From contig CAMPDV010000061.1 of the NCBI GenBank assembly GCA_946699065.1, positions 62,001-126,000 of the forward strand: DNA of 64,000 nucleotides. The letters are read 5' to 3'. The position numbers and the translations under genes are program-made. This DNA is from Loxodes magnus (Eukaryota > Ciliophora > Karyorelictea > Loxodida > Loxodidae). Positions 24,110 to 37,919 of the stretch are shown one piece after another; the first letter of the stretch is position 1; the number at the start of each line of letters is the position of its first letter. Under the pieces are notes generated by a model that was not told where the DNA came from, searched no databases, and saw only the letters and a list, made by a program, of their open reading frames with translations.

Positions 24110-27100
24110 AATTAATTAATTTGCTAGAGTAAATTAATATTTGAACAAATTAAATCAAATTCAAGTGTAAGAAAATATAAAGTAAATTGGGTAAATTCTC
24201 ATTTCTGAGATCTTCTATTTTAAACTTCTAAAGATAGCTAAAGCGATTTTTAAGGTTTGTAAAATAAGAAAAATAATAAATGATTTAATATATAATTGGA
24301 TGACATCTTTAGTTATGTACAATAGAAATATAAATTGATAATAATTTTTAAATAAAAGATGAAAAAAATTAAGAAAAATATAAATCTAAAATAACTAAAA
24401 ATTAATAATAATAAAATAATTCCAAATTAAAAAATCTAATTTTTTAAATATTCGCTAATTATGTGATAGAGTTATAACCAAAACTATGCTAACTTAATGA
24501 ATAAAAATTATTATAGTTACTAAAAAAAGGAATTTCGTATCTAGGAAGAAAAATGAACTACTATTGATAGATGAATATCCATATTTTTTTAGTTCGTATA
24601 TTCTAAATGAAACTTAAATTTGCGATCCAAACACTTTCCAGATAAAAGATAAGTAATATTAGATATTTTAAAATGTATAAAATAGAATTTTTAAATAAAA
24701 ATAGTTTAAGAATGGAATTTAGCCAAAAAATTATCTTAAGATTTTGTAAAAAATAAAAATAACAAGCATATCAATTATCTTAGTTAAAATTAAAAAATTT
24801 TGCTAAAAGAAAAATTAAAAAATGGATAATAAAATTTAATTTTTATTAAAAAGATAATAAACTTTAAAAATTGATGCTTTTTTAAGTTATTTGATAATTT
24901 TAGTAAAAATTAAATAGAAAATGAGATAATTATGTTTTATTTTAATTTAACTTATCTCTTTATATAGTTACTAAACATTTAGTTAAATTTAAATAAATTT
25001 AAAAAGTTTAAGTTTATATTTTTTAGCATAGATATTCATAAATAAATTTTATTAACTTAATATTATTGATCTTTTAGTCTTCATCAAATCATTAAGTTTT
25101 AATTCTTTATAAATAAAAAATAATATCCAAAAATATAATATTAGAATGAAAGTTTTTTTAAATGTAAATTTACTAAAATGGAAATATAAAAACTAGAAAT
25201 ACAAGAGTTTCCAGAACCATAAAATAAGTATTCATATATGATAATTTTTATAATAAAATGACATCACAATATTAAATTTTATAATTTTCTGGAAATATCT
25301 TTCACTTTGTATTCCATCAATTGGTTTCTTATATTTTTCATCTTTATACAACCTTTTATGATTATTTTATAAAATCTTAAATTTTTTAAGTTTAATGTTT
25401 TAAATTATTATTTTCTTAATTAAAAAAATTTATTTACAGATATATACATTTTATTCTTAAAATTTAAATTTTCTTAAGCTTAAAATAATTTTATTTGTAT
25501 CTACCTTTAATAAATTTATAACTTTTTCTTTTTTAATAATAAAATGTGCCTATCAAGTCTATACACATTAAAAAGATAAAAATGTTATATGTAATAGCGT
25601 TTTTGCTCATATTTATAATGTTAAACTCTTTTATTTTTCAGATTCTATTTTACATTAAAATAAAAGAAAATAATTCATAATTAACTTAAATTATTATTTA
25701 TAAAATTATAATTTTATAATTTTACTCTTATGATATTATTTAAATTTATTTTTTGCATACCTATTTTAAAGAACCTTTAATATCTTTTTTTAATTATTTC
25801 TTGCTAATTTTGCTTTTAAGTTAAAAATATTAAAAAAATGGAAAATTCTATGATTTTTGAATATTTTTTAAATTTTCTATTTTTATAATATTAAACAATA
25901 AGAAGAAAATTAAAATTTAATAATTTTAAAATATAAAGAATTAATTAAAAAATACATTTAAACTTATTTTTCTCATTTAAAGCTCTTTATATCTATATCT
26001 ATAATTAAAATAACTAAATTACTAAAATAATACATTAAGTCTTTGAAAAATATTAAGTTAAATTACATAATAATATTTGGTAATAAATGATTTTATTATC
26101 TAAATTTACTTATTTAAATTTATTATTAAATTTAATAATAAATTTGTTTATAAACTGTTTTATATTTTATCTTTTTGCTTTTTTATTTAATCATTTATTT
26201 TCAAGTCTTAGATTCAAATTTATGATAGAGAAATTAATTTGTATATGTCAAGTCATTCAATTAAAATAATTTTATGTTAATTTTAATTTAAATAGCAATA
26301 CTATAATAGAACATTAAAGTTTAAGACTTTAATTTTTAAGATAAATTTAAATTGTATCTAAAGATTAAATTTTCATTAATATTTTGTTTTATATCATTTT
26401 ATTTAAATTAGAAGCTAAAACTCATTTTTTTAAATATCTTCAATTTAATAAAGCTACAAAAGGAGATTTAGTTCTATATTTTAAATTAAGATTAAGAATT
26501 TTATAGCTCTTTGCTATAATAATTTTTCATTACAATCTAAGAATCAAAGATTTAGATCATTATATTTTTTTATTTTCTCTAGCTTGGTTTCGATTATTTT
26601 TCACGATATTTTTACTTTTTGCTTTTGTTAGAAAAATAAAGTTAAAAGATATTTATTTTATATTTTGATTTTATCTCCAGTTGAATCATTTAGATAAACT
26701 TATAGCTTTTTACATTAATATATCAAAGTATTTTATGGTTGAAACTTTCTTTTAATTAAAAATTTTATTTTATCCTTAAGTTATGGATGTATTTCAAATG
26801 AACTACTACTGTTACACTATTAATTCTTATTTACTTTTATACATTTTCTTTGAAAATATTTTACCTATTATTCTCTCTAAAAACTAAAAATTCAGCTCTA
26901 ATACCCGTTCATTTTATTTTGCTATTATTAAAGTAAATCGGATAATTAATTAATGAATATAAAGTTTTCAATAGATATGAGTCTAAATTGGTTGAACTCA
27001 ACTTCGTTTTCTTTTTCATTTTTTAATTTATTTATTCTGAAATTTTATATAATTAAATTAATAAATCTAGAATTCCCTTTTTTAGCTTTTGATTTAGTAT

Positions 27101-29065
27101 TTTGCAACATTCCACGATAGAGTTGATTGGAAGAATATATTTAGATAATATTTTTAATTACTCCATAAAAATAAATTTGTCTATATATAGGATACTTTTA
27201 ATATAAAATTAGTTATTATAATTTTTGTCTAAATAATCAATTTTGTTGATCATCCAATTGTAATTCTATCAAAAATAAAGCACAAATATTTTAATCTTGC
27301 TCCTATACTGATTTTATAGTTAATACTAATTTAAAAATTAAGAGAACAAACAAAATATATATAAATAATAAAATATTTTTAATTAAAAAATAAAATTAGA
27401 TTTAATTAAATGCTTATTAAGTATATTCTTTTCATTTTATAATAGAAATAATATAAGGAATATCATAACCATATTAAGGATTTAGTATGAATAAAAAAAT
27501 AGTTTTTTAAATTTAACGTTTTAAGAATTTATAATTAAAAATAATTAAAAATAAAAGATATATTTGCATTTTATAATGAAAACTTTTTCTAAGGATCTTT
27601 AAAATTTAATTTTTTATTATTTTAAATTTGATAATTAAATATAAATTTTCATTAGTGGATTTACTAGAAATAATATAGATTTAAATAATTTAATAATATA
27701 AAATAAAAAAATTAATAATATAAATGTATTTATAAAATAAATTAAATATCATTTATTTTATATTAAGTTAAAATATTTCTATTTATCAAATGAATATGCT
27801 TTAAATAAATATTTATTAGAAAATTTAGTTATTTTTTATTTCTTTCTACTAAGATTAAAATTAATAGTGTCAATTAATCAAATATTTATTAACAATCTTT
27901 TTTCTTTAATTGCTTCTTGATAAAATTTTTTGAGTGCTTATGAAATATTTTATTTTAGTTATATTTTAACAGCAAATTAAAAATTAAATTTTTAGGCGTA
28001 AAAGTAAGCGTTTTACTTTTAAAATTTAATTTTACTTTTATTTAAAGTAAACTATAATCTAAAGAATTTAATTATTTTTTTATGTAAAATGTATTATTAA
28101 AATTTCACTTTAATAAATATTCAACGATAGCACTTATTATATCTTTAGATTTTTTATTATAATATATTTAAATATAATATTTATTTTATATAATATGAAT
28201 ATGTTTATTTTATTTTAATCAATAAAATGTTTATCTCTACTTGAAATAATATTAAATTATTATAAATTAATTTTGATACAAATCAGTAATAAATTATATT
28301 ATTTAATATTTTTTAATTTTAAATTCTTTAAAAATTCTTTACTTTTTTAATATTTTTAATTTTATCTCTTTTAGGATAAAATTTTCAAATTTAAGAAATA
28401 TTTATTTGAATAATTTAACCTTTCAAATTTCTAGAATTGCTCCTAGTTTAATTTATTATCTTAAATTTTATTTTCTCCATGCAACTATTTGAAAAAATTA
28501 TAAATTTTTATATTTTTTAGTTATATATATTAAGATTAATTACTTTTTTATTATAATTTTTTATATTTAATAAAAAATACTTAATATCATAACTTTTAAT
28601 ATTATGAGAACTTTTAAACTAAATAAAAGAATTAAATATATTTTTAATATAAAAATTTAAAGAGTTATGTTCGATTTTAATTTGGAATTTATAAGCATTT
28701 AAGGAGCTAAATAATGATTTAATAATAACATTTTTTAATTTCAAAGTTCTTAAAACTATTATTTAATTAAATTTTAATTGTGTGTTGATAACTATTTAAA
28801 TAATTAAATTTATTTTTAAATTTTATCATAAATTAAAAAAACTAAATATTTTTCTTATTTAATTGCATTTTATAAATATTAGGAATAAATTAATTAAAAA
28901 TAAAAGTTTCTCTTGTCTTTATTACTAAGCAATTTTGATTTGCTGGTATATCTTTTTTAACTATTATAAGATTATTATTTTGACTCTAATTATTTTAACT
29001 AAATTATTTTTAAAACTTATTTTCTTTTAAATTTTTACTTTTAATTATAATATATTAAAATAATT
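24110..29065. other. non-coding part of duplication copy A and AT-rich flank
   Basis: 24110-28160 aligns with 57970-62606 but shows no consistent frame. Conserved stretches exist (for example around 26880-27000), and GCGTAAAAGTAAGCGTTTTAC near 27996 forms a small hairpin. 28160-29065 is AT-rich with no feature recognised. Confidence 0.5.
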
Positions 29066-29070
29066 AAAAT

Positions 29071-29149
29071 GACAGCGGTGGGATTTGAACCCACGCCCCG
29101 GAAGACTAGCACCTGAAGCTAGCGCCTTAGACCACTCGGCCACGCTGTC
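29071..29149 (-). tRNA. tRNA-Leu (CAG)
   Basis: Complete cloverleaf on the minus strand. The acceptor stem GACAGCG/CGCTGTC pairs perfectly. The D-arm starts GGCCGAGTGGTC. The anticodon stem CTAGC/GCTAG holds loop TTCAGGT with anticodon CAG. An extended variable arm typical of Leu/Ser tRNAs follows. The T-arm is GTGGG-TTCAAAT-CCCAC. A and B box promoters are intact, and T-rich sequence follows the 3' end. CCA is not encoded, as usual in eukaryotes. Confidence 0.95.
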
Positions 29150-29159
29150 TTATACATTC

Positions 29160-29775
29160 ATATTACATTACCTTTTAAACAGATATTATATTTAAGCTAT
29201 ATTTACAACTATTAAATTTTACATCCCTTAACTTGAAAATTCACTTGCATAGTTGTAAATAACTCCTAAAATGAAAATATAAAACCTATACTTACTAAAA
29301 TTATTAAAGTATTAATTTATTTTAAAAATAACTAAATGCTTATTTCATATCTTTATCCTCATATTAATTTTTTAACTTATTTCTTCATCATTGTTATATA
29401 TTGCAAATTTATTTCTTAAATTATTTGTTTATTTCCTGAAATTAAATTTGATGTAGGTAAAATATTAATCTATTTTCAATTTTCTTATTTATATAAAATA
29501 TATTAGTTATACAAAAGCTTTCATTTTTCATTCTTTCCTTATGCTATTTCTAAGTATTTAATTTATTTAAATATTTTTAGATTCTAAATTTTTAGTAATT
29601 ATAATGTTTTTAAAAAATTAGTCTATCACTATTTTATTATTTCCAAGGCTTTATTTAATTAATGCTTTTAAGTTTTTAGAAAATCGCGAAAGATAAAAAT
29701 TTATTTATCTTAAGATAATAAAAAAGAAAATTAAACTAATATGCTTATATTTTATGCTTAGATTTTCTAAATAAA
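29160..29775. other. AT-rich spacer, no gene seen
   Basis: Separates the tRNA from the 3' end of the RING-kelch gene. Nothing recognised. Confidence 0.5.
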
Positions 29776-29780
29776 TTATT

Positions 29781-31334
29781 TCATTGCTTTATTTTTAGCC
29801 ACAACTCAGTGTTCAAAGTTACTAAATCAATTTTCATCACATAGTAATAATTTTTATCTTGAATTTATGAGTACATCCAACTGTATCCAATATTATTCAA
29901 AGTTTTGACTGAAGACATGCGAACACAACCCTCTGGAATATATTTACATGTTGTTCTATTACTTTCTAATTTGTAGATTCTATTTGAATATTATAAAGAT
30001 TCTTTATTGAAACCTCCAAATATTACAAGAGGCTCTAAAACGATTGCTGGAAGAAGAGTAGACACAGGCAGATTTCCTTATTCGATTCACTTATCATTCT
30101 TAACATTATACTTCAGAATTGCTTTTATAGTTCTTTTGCTTATTCCTCCAAACGAGTAAATATTTTCTTCTTAGCTGTCTGTCTACAGAGTTTATCCGCT
30201 GATTTCAAAAGGCATTTATGAGCAAAGTATCCATCCAGTATCATTACTTAAATTTAATTTTTCAACTGATTTTAATTAAATACTTTAATTAACATTTCCA
30301 CCTGCAACATATAAGAATCCTTATGCTGCTTCAATTCCAAAATCATATCTTTCTTAGTTCAAATCACTCATTTTTGTGCATTTTCCATTTTAGCCTAATT
30401 ATCAAGTAGTTTTAACAACCTTTTACTCAACTTCACCTCCAACTAAATATATTTTATTCTAGTAATCAACGCTTCCAAAGCAAAAAGGTACTTTCTAATC
30501 AATCAAAACTTATTTCATTTCTTCAGCTTCAATATCAAACATAAGGAGCTTTTATTTTTGCCTAGAAAATGTATTTATATACTTAGATTATCTTTATGAC
30601 ACTCTCGTTATAATATCCAAAGTTTCTGCATGAGAACTGTTGTTTTTCTCTTCTTCTTGTTCTAATTGAGCAATAGACTATCTCAATATATCTAAGTTTT
30701 ATTATGCAACATAGTTATTAGAAAATAACTAGAATACTTCTCTTAATAGTTTTATCAATTTTTCTTTCTTTTCTTCCATTTTATTTATCTCTTAAAATCC
30801 CATATTTTCAATTGCTTCCTTTTCTTACTCACTAAAAATTTCCACTTGATCTAACTCTTCAAGCTTTATGAAAATATTATCTTGCAGTATACTTTCAATC
30901 TTTTCAATTGATAAATTAAGTGCCTTAATATCTTCAGTTAGTTTAGCTTAAAGTTCATTACCATTTGAAAATAAAATTTAGTTCATTAAGGAAATTATTT
31001 CATAAGCTATTGATGTCTATGCTTTTAGTATTGTCTTATTAATATTCACTAATACCTCATTCTTTTCCTTTAAGTTTGCTACTCCTCTTTTTAGCTTCTA
31101 TCTAACTGTATCAATTTATTGAAGCTTCTTCAGTATGCTTTCATTCTTAGCTAACTAGTTAGGGTATTCATTAGATACTTTCTAACACTAGGGACATTTG
31201 TTTTTCTTAGTTAATTTATATTCATTCATCAAGCAGACTAAGCAAAAATGATGGCTGCAAGGTAAAATAACAGGAATAGCAATATGAATGTCAAATTCGC
31301 TTTGGCATTATAGACACTTTTCAATACTTTCCAT
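29781..31334 (-). CDS. RING finger-kelch protein
   Basis: A 517-codon frame from ATG 31334 to TGA 29781-29783. Residues 1-60 form a C3HC4-type RING: CLQCQSEFD, then ILPCSHHFCLVCL, then KCPQCQKVS, with all metal ligands present. A coiled coil follows (about 70-250, rich in Glu/Lys/Leu/Ile). From about 270 kelch blades appear: KIYLVGGE, RYDFGIEAAQGFLYVAGG, IYSFGG, and KYNVKNDKWIEQGNLP, whose Trp is TGA at 30087-30089. RING proteins act as E3 ubiquitin ligases, with the kelch propeller probably binding substrates. Two gene-internal positions and both ends share one frame, so it looks intact. A decayed paralogue lies at 36.6-37.9 kb on the same strand. Confidence 0.88.
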
Positions 31335-31469
31335 TTAATTTAAAAGTAAAATTTATACAAATCAATAAGCTATACAAGCAGGTATAAGCAAAGCTTATCA
31401 CTATCATTCTTTAGATTTAATCTTCTTTCACTTTTTACCAACCTTTTAATCATAATTTGTTTATAGGTT

Positions 31470-32900
31470 TCCTCTATTCTTTTTGCTTTATTGTTTAACA
31501 ATTAAAATATGATGAGTGTTATCGATAATACATGTTACAATATCTAAAGAAAAGAATTACACAATACATCTATTTTTCTTTTTGACTTCTAAAAAGTTTA
31601 GAATGAATAGATAAAATCCTGTTTCAATCATGCTTATTTAGTTGATAAATATTAGTAGCTTTGAACTTTATAATTTATAATTAAGAGGAATGTTCTTTCT
31701 TCGAATGGTACATTTATAGTTCATAATATATTTATTAATTAATTAGATCCTAATTAGTCTATTAGCTATTATATGAAAGTTAGATTATTATAAATTATCT
31801 TTAGAACTATGAAATTTTACTCTAAATATACTAAGTTTAATGGATCTATTATTTTATTTTAATTAAATTTATAAGTGTTTCTCTTTATAAACTTGATTGA
31901 ATACTATAAAGTTTATTTTATCATTATAAGCAAAAGATTATTATTATCTTACTTTATATTTATAATTAAATCACTTTTTTATTTACAAAAGCCAAGTTAT
32001 TCATACTAATGATTTCTATTTTATCTTCTTGATCTTAATCTTTATTCAAATATAGCTTCACAATATTTAACAATTATTAAAGGATGTCTAATGTAATTTT
32101 TTATTTATAGGTTATATAAGTTAAGGTTATTAATAATTAAGTATTTTTATCTAAATCAATTATTAAAAATATTCTCTTCTATTTACTAAATCCTTGCTAG
32201 TAAAAATTCCTCTAATACATTAATTATAAATTTATTGCTTAAAATTAAAAATCAATGTATTGGGAAATAAAGCTTTATGATTTTTTTAAGCATATTTAGG
32301 AGACTAGAATCTACAAACAATAGATATGGATCACAAACCAAAATTATAAGATAAGTAATGAAATTATAAACTTAAGATACATTTAATATTTATAAATTTT
32401 CTTATTTTAAGTCTTAAATATTTTTAATTATTAGTTAACTTATTTCATTATAATCTATTGCAGCAATATCAGAGGGATATAGATTTAATATTCTTATTAT
32501 ATAATAAATTATAGTTAAAATAACTAAATTAGTAATATGAAGGCTATCTGATTTAAAGTACCAGATAAAACATTAAAACTAATAATTACAATAAAATTTA
32601 ACTTTAGCACCTAGTGTAATTATTTCAATTTAAAGTCTTAATTTTAAGTTTTTAAAGGGATTAGGGATAAAAATATCTAAGTATAATTATAGAAAAAATA
32701 GAAAAATTTAAGTTTGAATAAAGATTATTTAACTAGATCAAATAGTTAGAAATTTAGATTTTTGTACAAAGAATATTAGTTAGGATACATAAACTAATTG
32801 CTTCATAGCTAAGAAATTATTATTATAAGTTCTAATTTTGCTTATTTGAGTAAATAAAGAAAAATTGGGAGAATAAATTAATTTAAAAGTATTTAATTTG
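31470..32900 (-). other. possible membrane-protein coding region (weak)
   Basis: Stretches on the minus strand read as plausible protein, for example DPYLLFVDSSLLNMLKKII, NVLEEFLLARIQQIEENIF and RHPLIIVKYCEAIFEQRLRS. The block is hydrophobic and AT-driven. When positions of frame landmarks were checked they did not all agree, so at least one frame change is present and the extent is unknown. With only one rare stop codon, such frames can arise by chance. Confidence 0.25.
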
Positions 32901-34020
32901 ATTAAGGTATAAAATATTTAAATTAAAATTAGATTAAGATTGATGAGTGAAATAATAAAAATAGAAAACTATTTAAATAAATGTTTAGTCTAAGTTCCAT
33001 TTTTTATCTGGTAAAATAATTTTATTTTAGTAAGGACAAATAATAGTTAGTCTAATATAAGAGGAAAAATCTAACAATAGTTAAAAACGTGATTTATTAG
33101 ATTTTTATCCGAAAGATTATTATTAGGCTGAAATTGAGAATAAAGCATTATAGCATCTTTTATATTTCAGAACGTAAAGTAGATAAATAAAAGAAAGCGC
33201 AAACTAACTAATTTTATTTGCAAATCTTTAACAATTATATAAGAATAAAAAATTTTAGATTGACCATTAAATATTCTTTGATTATAAATAAATAAATAAA
33301 TTATAGCTATAATTACATTAAACACTTATCATAAATTCTTTATTTTTTCTCTAGTATTTAGTCCTAAGCTTACTAGGTATAAGATACTAACATTATAAAA
33401 ATTAAGAATTAATTTAAAAATCATAATTATTAACACTACACTTTTCAGAGGAATTTTAACCGAACTTAATTAAGACAATTCTTTAAACTAAATAAATAAT
33501 ATTTTCTTTAACTGTTTATTTTCAGCTAGATTAAAAAGGTATAATTTTAAAGAAAGCATAGTCATCTACAATTAATTTATATCACTTTTATCTGAAAATT
33601 AGTGTATACAAGCATATTAAAAAATGTAAATGTATATCTTTCTTAAGTTTCCTTAGATGGACTTATTATATTTTCGTATAGCAAACATTATAATTTTTTG
33701 TAAATATAAAGATAAGGAAATGGACTTATATAATTATATGTATTTGAATATAGTAAGTTACTTATATATACCTTATAAATAATTGATATTAAAGATTATT
33801 ATAAAATTAAAAAGTCAAAAGAGAAGATTTATTATTAATACTAAGCCAACATTCTTAATTAAATTTGAAAAATTAAGTAAAAAATAATTTTAAAGTTAAA
33901 GGAAATATAAAATAAAATTGATAATTAGTTTTATAATTTTAAGATGAATATCTTAATAAATATTTTCTAAGCTTGTTTGTATGAAAAATAAGTTTTATAA
34001 GTTAGATTATTTTTAATTTA
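32900..34020. other. AT-rich spacer
   Basis: No frame or RNA supported on either strand. Confidence 0.4.
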
Positions 34021-34029
34021 AAGAATAAT

Positions 34030-34240
34030 AAATTTCATTTCAGTTTCCTTCATAAATATCTGTATTAGTATATTTGCGTCATCCTTTGCCATGACTGATT
34101 TTATATTCTCATTAACCAATATATATTTCGCAACTATAATTATCAGCTAATTTTCCATATCCATGCCTATATCCATTAAAAAAATCACCTTCATACTCTC
34201 CATTTTAATATTTTAATTTCTCAATTTTTTGGGATACCTA
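34030..34240 (-). pseudogene. MORN-repeat segment
   Basis: The minus strand encodes about three MORN repeats: NGEYEGDFFNGYRHGYGKL, YIGQWEYKISHGKGWRKY and IYEGNW. The Trp codons at the canonical MORN positions are TGA (34109-34111, 34079-34081, 34040-34042), all in one frame. MORN repeats usually bind phospholipid or form rigid scaffolds at membranes and cytoskeleton. A candidate start in another frame upstream (MDQVQRDIPNAERSQKK near 34381) and the membrane ORF further upstream suggest this is the C-terminal end of one gene split by frame changes, or joined by introns I could not define. Confidence 0.65.
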
Positions 34241-34536
34241 AAATTCTTTTTCTTATTAGGAATATCAAATAGCAGGGACTCTAATAAGTAATAAATAAAA
34301 ATTCAAAAGATCATATTTTTATGCATTTCTTTTTCTAAGATCTTTCTGCATTTGGAATATCTCTCTACACTTGATCCATTTTTTAATTTTGCAGCCTTAG
34401 ATAATCAAGTTAAATAAAGTTAGAAATAGAAATTTCTATTTAAATAAACCTATTAACTTATTAAGCATCAGTTTAAGTTTTTTCTATAAGCTATGGAATT
34501 ATTATTTTAAGTGCTTTTGAGATGAAAATTTAAAGA

Positions 34537-35352
34537 TCAGAAATTATACTGGAATTTTAGTATTTTATAGACCTAGATATAATTGGCTAAATATAGAAGA
34601 ATAAGAACAGTTTCCTTTTATAGAAAATTAAATTAAAAGGGTGATTAGATGTTTATATACTAGCTTTTATAGACCCATATTTAGCAGAGACACTTCTAGA
34701 TATGCAAGTAAAATTCATAATGATATAATTCATGATTATGCAAGTTTAATAGTAGTAAACAGTAAATCACTTTATTTGCTTATCAATTAAGTTTAGAGAA
34801 TTAAATTAGAAAAGCTTATGCGCTTTTAATAACATTCTCCAAATTAGTTTCTTATAAGGACTCTATTATCTCTTTTATAATTGCATAAAAGGAGTCCTAT
34901 GAAATAACAGATCTTTCAATAAATACCTAAAGAATAAGAATAAAAATCTAATTTAATTGAATAATTTCCTTAATAAGATAAAGGAAATTAATCTCAGAAG
35001 TTTTTTGCATAATCAATACATTAGAGAATATTAAACCTATAATAAGAATTAAATATAAGAAAAATAGGTGAATAACTAAACCCCATATATAGAAGACAAA
35101 CAATAATATACAATCGTATAAACTGGATAAGATTGACAAATAATTTAAATAAATCCCTGAAAAGTTTAACTTTAGTTCCCTTAGTTCTAGCATCAAGAAA
35201 AAGAACTTAAAGGAAAATAAACTATATTAAGAAAGATATTTAAAGATTCAATGAATAGCAGAAAAGTATATCTATGGATATTGAAATAAATTAATTATAA
35301 TAAATTGTGATAATAAAATACTTTGCTATATAAATGTGAAAATCAACTCCAT
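34537..35352 (-). CDS. membrane protein, unknown, upstream of MORN repeats
   Basis: ORF of 271 residues from ATG 35352 to TGA 34537-34539. The N-terminal half has two or three hydrophobic segments (LLSQFIIINLF, then ILLFVFYIWGLVIHLFFLYL with LILIIGLIF). The C-terminal half is helical and more polar: SVISQDSFYAIIKEIIESLQ, ENVIKSAQAFLIQFSKLNW. Two Trp are encoded by TGA (IHWIFK, KLNWQAN). Sensible protein continues in the next frame (PQLIEKTQTDAQQVNRF, MDQVQRDIPNAER) towards the MORN segment at 34.0-34.2 kb, so it may be the first exon or first part of a larger MORN protein. Family not recognised. Confidence 0.5.
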
Positions 35353-35359
35353 TCAAAGG

Positions 35360-36620
35360 ATTCTAGTGAAGATTCTAAACTTATAAAATTAAAAAATAAA
35401 ACATAATAAATACCGATTTTAAATATAACCTGCTTAATTAGGTTTATCATAAAGAAAATACATATAATAGCAAATTTGGCAATTAAAATTTTTAGATGCG
35501 ACAAGCTTAGCTGTAAAGTGCAAATTATAAATAAGGATTAGTGGAATAATGAAGTCCTAAGATGACTTTTGGTACAAAAGTAGATTTTCTCAAGATATAT
35601 GGATGTAAAGACAAACTTTTGAAACTATAAATTTCTTTTAGCATTTTTTAACCTAAATTATTTCTTTGACAGAGTTTATTACTTATTTTTATGATTTGCT
35701 ATTTTATTATTTTTGGGTTATTATTTCAATAAACTCTTTATTCAATCTCTCATTAAATATATACGAGTAACATCTAAAAGAAAATGATTAAATCGAGACA
35801 TATCAATAATTTGTTCTAATTTGATTATGATGCCAATACGCTTCCTTTTACATTTCCCTTCTACTATTTAATAAATTTTTCCATCTTTGAATCATTAAAA
35901 TTTTCTCTTAAGGCTCAATCTATAATTAAATTTAAAGGTAAAACTTAAAAACTAAAACTAATTAAAATAAATAAGAGGAAGTTACTTAAGAAAGTATCTG
36001 CCTTAAACTTAAACCCCAATAGACTAAATTATAATTAATACTGATCATAGCTTTTTCAATCTTTTCTATTCTCTCCTTTCTATACTTATCAATATCAAGA
36101 TATAATTGCCATTCCATCAATTTTTATTTTAAGTTTGAACAAAAATATTACACTAATATAATTTTATATCTTAACTTATTTAATTAAATTTTTTCTTTAG
36201 CTTCCTACTTTATTTCTATCATAAATTACTTTAAACTATGTTAGACTTATGAAGAGTCCAGTAATTATGAACAAATAATTTAGAATTTTAACTATATTTA
36301 AATGAGTATACACTAAGAAAGATCTTTGAATCTTTAGTAGTTATTTTCTTTATTACTTTATACCATTTTATTTTAAAATACTTTAGAGAAAATATTTAGG
36401 ATAAAGATAAATAAAAAGTTATTTCTGGAAGTATTTTGCTTCAAATATTCAATCTCAGTAAAACTTCAGTTTTTTGGGACTTGTCTTCAATTTTTGTTAA
36501 AAAAACCGAGTTTTTACTTCTTATTCTGGTACATCCAATAGTACGTACTATTTTCGTACTATTTGATTTAAGATAAACACAAATCTTCTTCTACTACTCT
36601 TGCTCTTTTTTCCCCCATTT
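35360..36620. other. AT-rich spacer, no gene supported
   Basis: Some mixed-composition patches near 35480-35600 and 36460-36600, but no frame I can defend. Confidence 0.35.
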
Positions 36621-36627
36621 TTCGCTT

Positions 36628-37916
36628 TCATATTTATTTTGTAAATCCTTAATCTAAAATATAACCACCAAAAACTGTTAGAGGTTCAAAAGTTAAAGCT
36701 GGAAGTAAAAGATGCTTAAATGTATTAACTTCTATTGCGTTTCATCTATCCTAAGAGTTATCATAATTTAGAATAAATGATTTACCCAAGCTTGTTTTTC
36801 CTTCAAATGATCATATTTTATTATTTTTTAGTCCTTCATAAAAGTTTGACCATTTATTCCTCAATCCATTGGTGAATTATTTTTTCATTCTCTTTGTTTT
36901 CATAGATTTTGAATTTTTCAAATGTTGATAATAAATTATTTTAAGAATCTAGTCCTCCAGCTACTATAATCTCCTTTTCTTTCTCTGTGCTTCCAAAATC
37001 AAATCTACCTTAAATTAGTAATGGTAATTTAGTTCAGGCTCCTATATTTTCTACTTCGCATCCTGTCTAAAATACCTCTGTTTTCGCCTATTTTGTACGC
37101 TTTCCTCCTATAAGATATAATTTATTTTAGCATTAAATGCTTCCATGCCCTAAAGACATATATTATCTTGCTTAAAATTATTTTATCTCTTTATTCTCAA
37201 TATCATAAATGAGAAGCTTTTAAGTCTAAAACAGGAATGTACTAACAGATTTTTTAAATTATCAAAAGAGATAATATCAATTTTTTTATTATCAAGTAAC
37301 TAGTACTTTGACTATCTGATCAGCTATTCAAATTAATCATTTTTATATTGTAGGCTTTCTCTAATTTCTTATTCTTCTCTTTCAAAATTCTTAATCTATT
37401 CCATAAATTCTAGCATTCATCTTCCAATTACTAAAGATTACCATTTTTTTAGTGCGCATTTAGTGATTCAAATCAATTCTTTTAACTTTCCTTAAATTCT
37501 TCATGAATGAGTTAGCTTAAATAAATAGTTCTTACTCAATAATGTTGTACACATACTTCTACAAATCAATTTTGATTTAATTAACTTGCTAATGCATTTA
37601 CTTCATTTATTATATATTAAATTTTACTATTTAACCAGATTTTATAAACTTTACCACTATTTGATAGATTTTTTGGGTCTTAATCATATTATTTTTAACA
37701 AACTTAGCAATCTTAGCATTCTTTGCTTTCTTCGCATTATTTGCAATCTCAGCACTAATATTTCTGTTAATTATTTTCATACCCTATCTTTAGACATTCC
37801 AAACATACTTTATGGTCTTTTTTGCAAGGTAGTTCTTTTGGAAGATTATCCTGAAGATTGTATTCCATATTGCAAGCTTTACATTTTTCTATCGCTATTC
37901 CACTTTCTATTGACAT
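36628..37916 (-). pseudogene. RING-kelch paralogue, frame-broken
   Basis: Starts MSIESGIAIEKCKACNMEY at 37916 with RING-like pairs (KCKAC, ELPCKKDHKVCLECL) and continues through a helical middle. Kelch blades appear in a second frame (KLYLIGGKR, IGAWTKLPLLIQGRFDFGS, IIVAGGLDSQNN) and then in a third (DNSQDRWNAIEVNTFKHLLL, LTVFGGYI). The order of domains matches the intact gene at 29.8-31.3 kb on the same strand. At least two frame changes and a poor last RING Cys pair indicate decay. TGA-encoded Trp occurs at kelch positions here as well. Confidence 0.7.
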
Positions 37917-37919
37917 TTA

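Larger units (their letters stand above)
21605..28160. repeat. segmental duplication, copy A
   Basis: About 6.5 kb alignable in the same order and orientation to 55385-62606, from the CTCTTTTA...CTTTTT boundary to the CAACGATAGCACTTATTATATC block at its right end. Similarity covers a microsatellite, a minus-strand membrane-protein gene and long non-coding DNA. Small indels and substitutions are scattered through it. Copy A lacks the SINE-like insertion at 59957-60412 and an insertion of about 190 bp near 60700-60890, both present in copy B. Confidence 0.9.
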
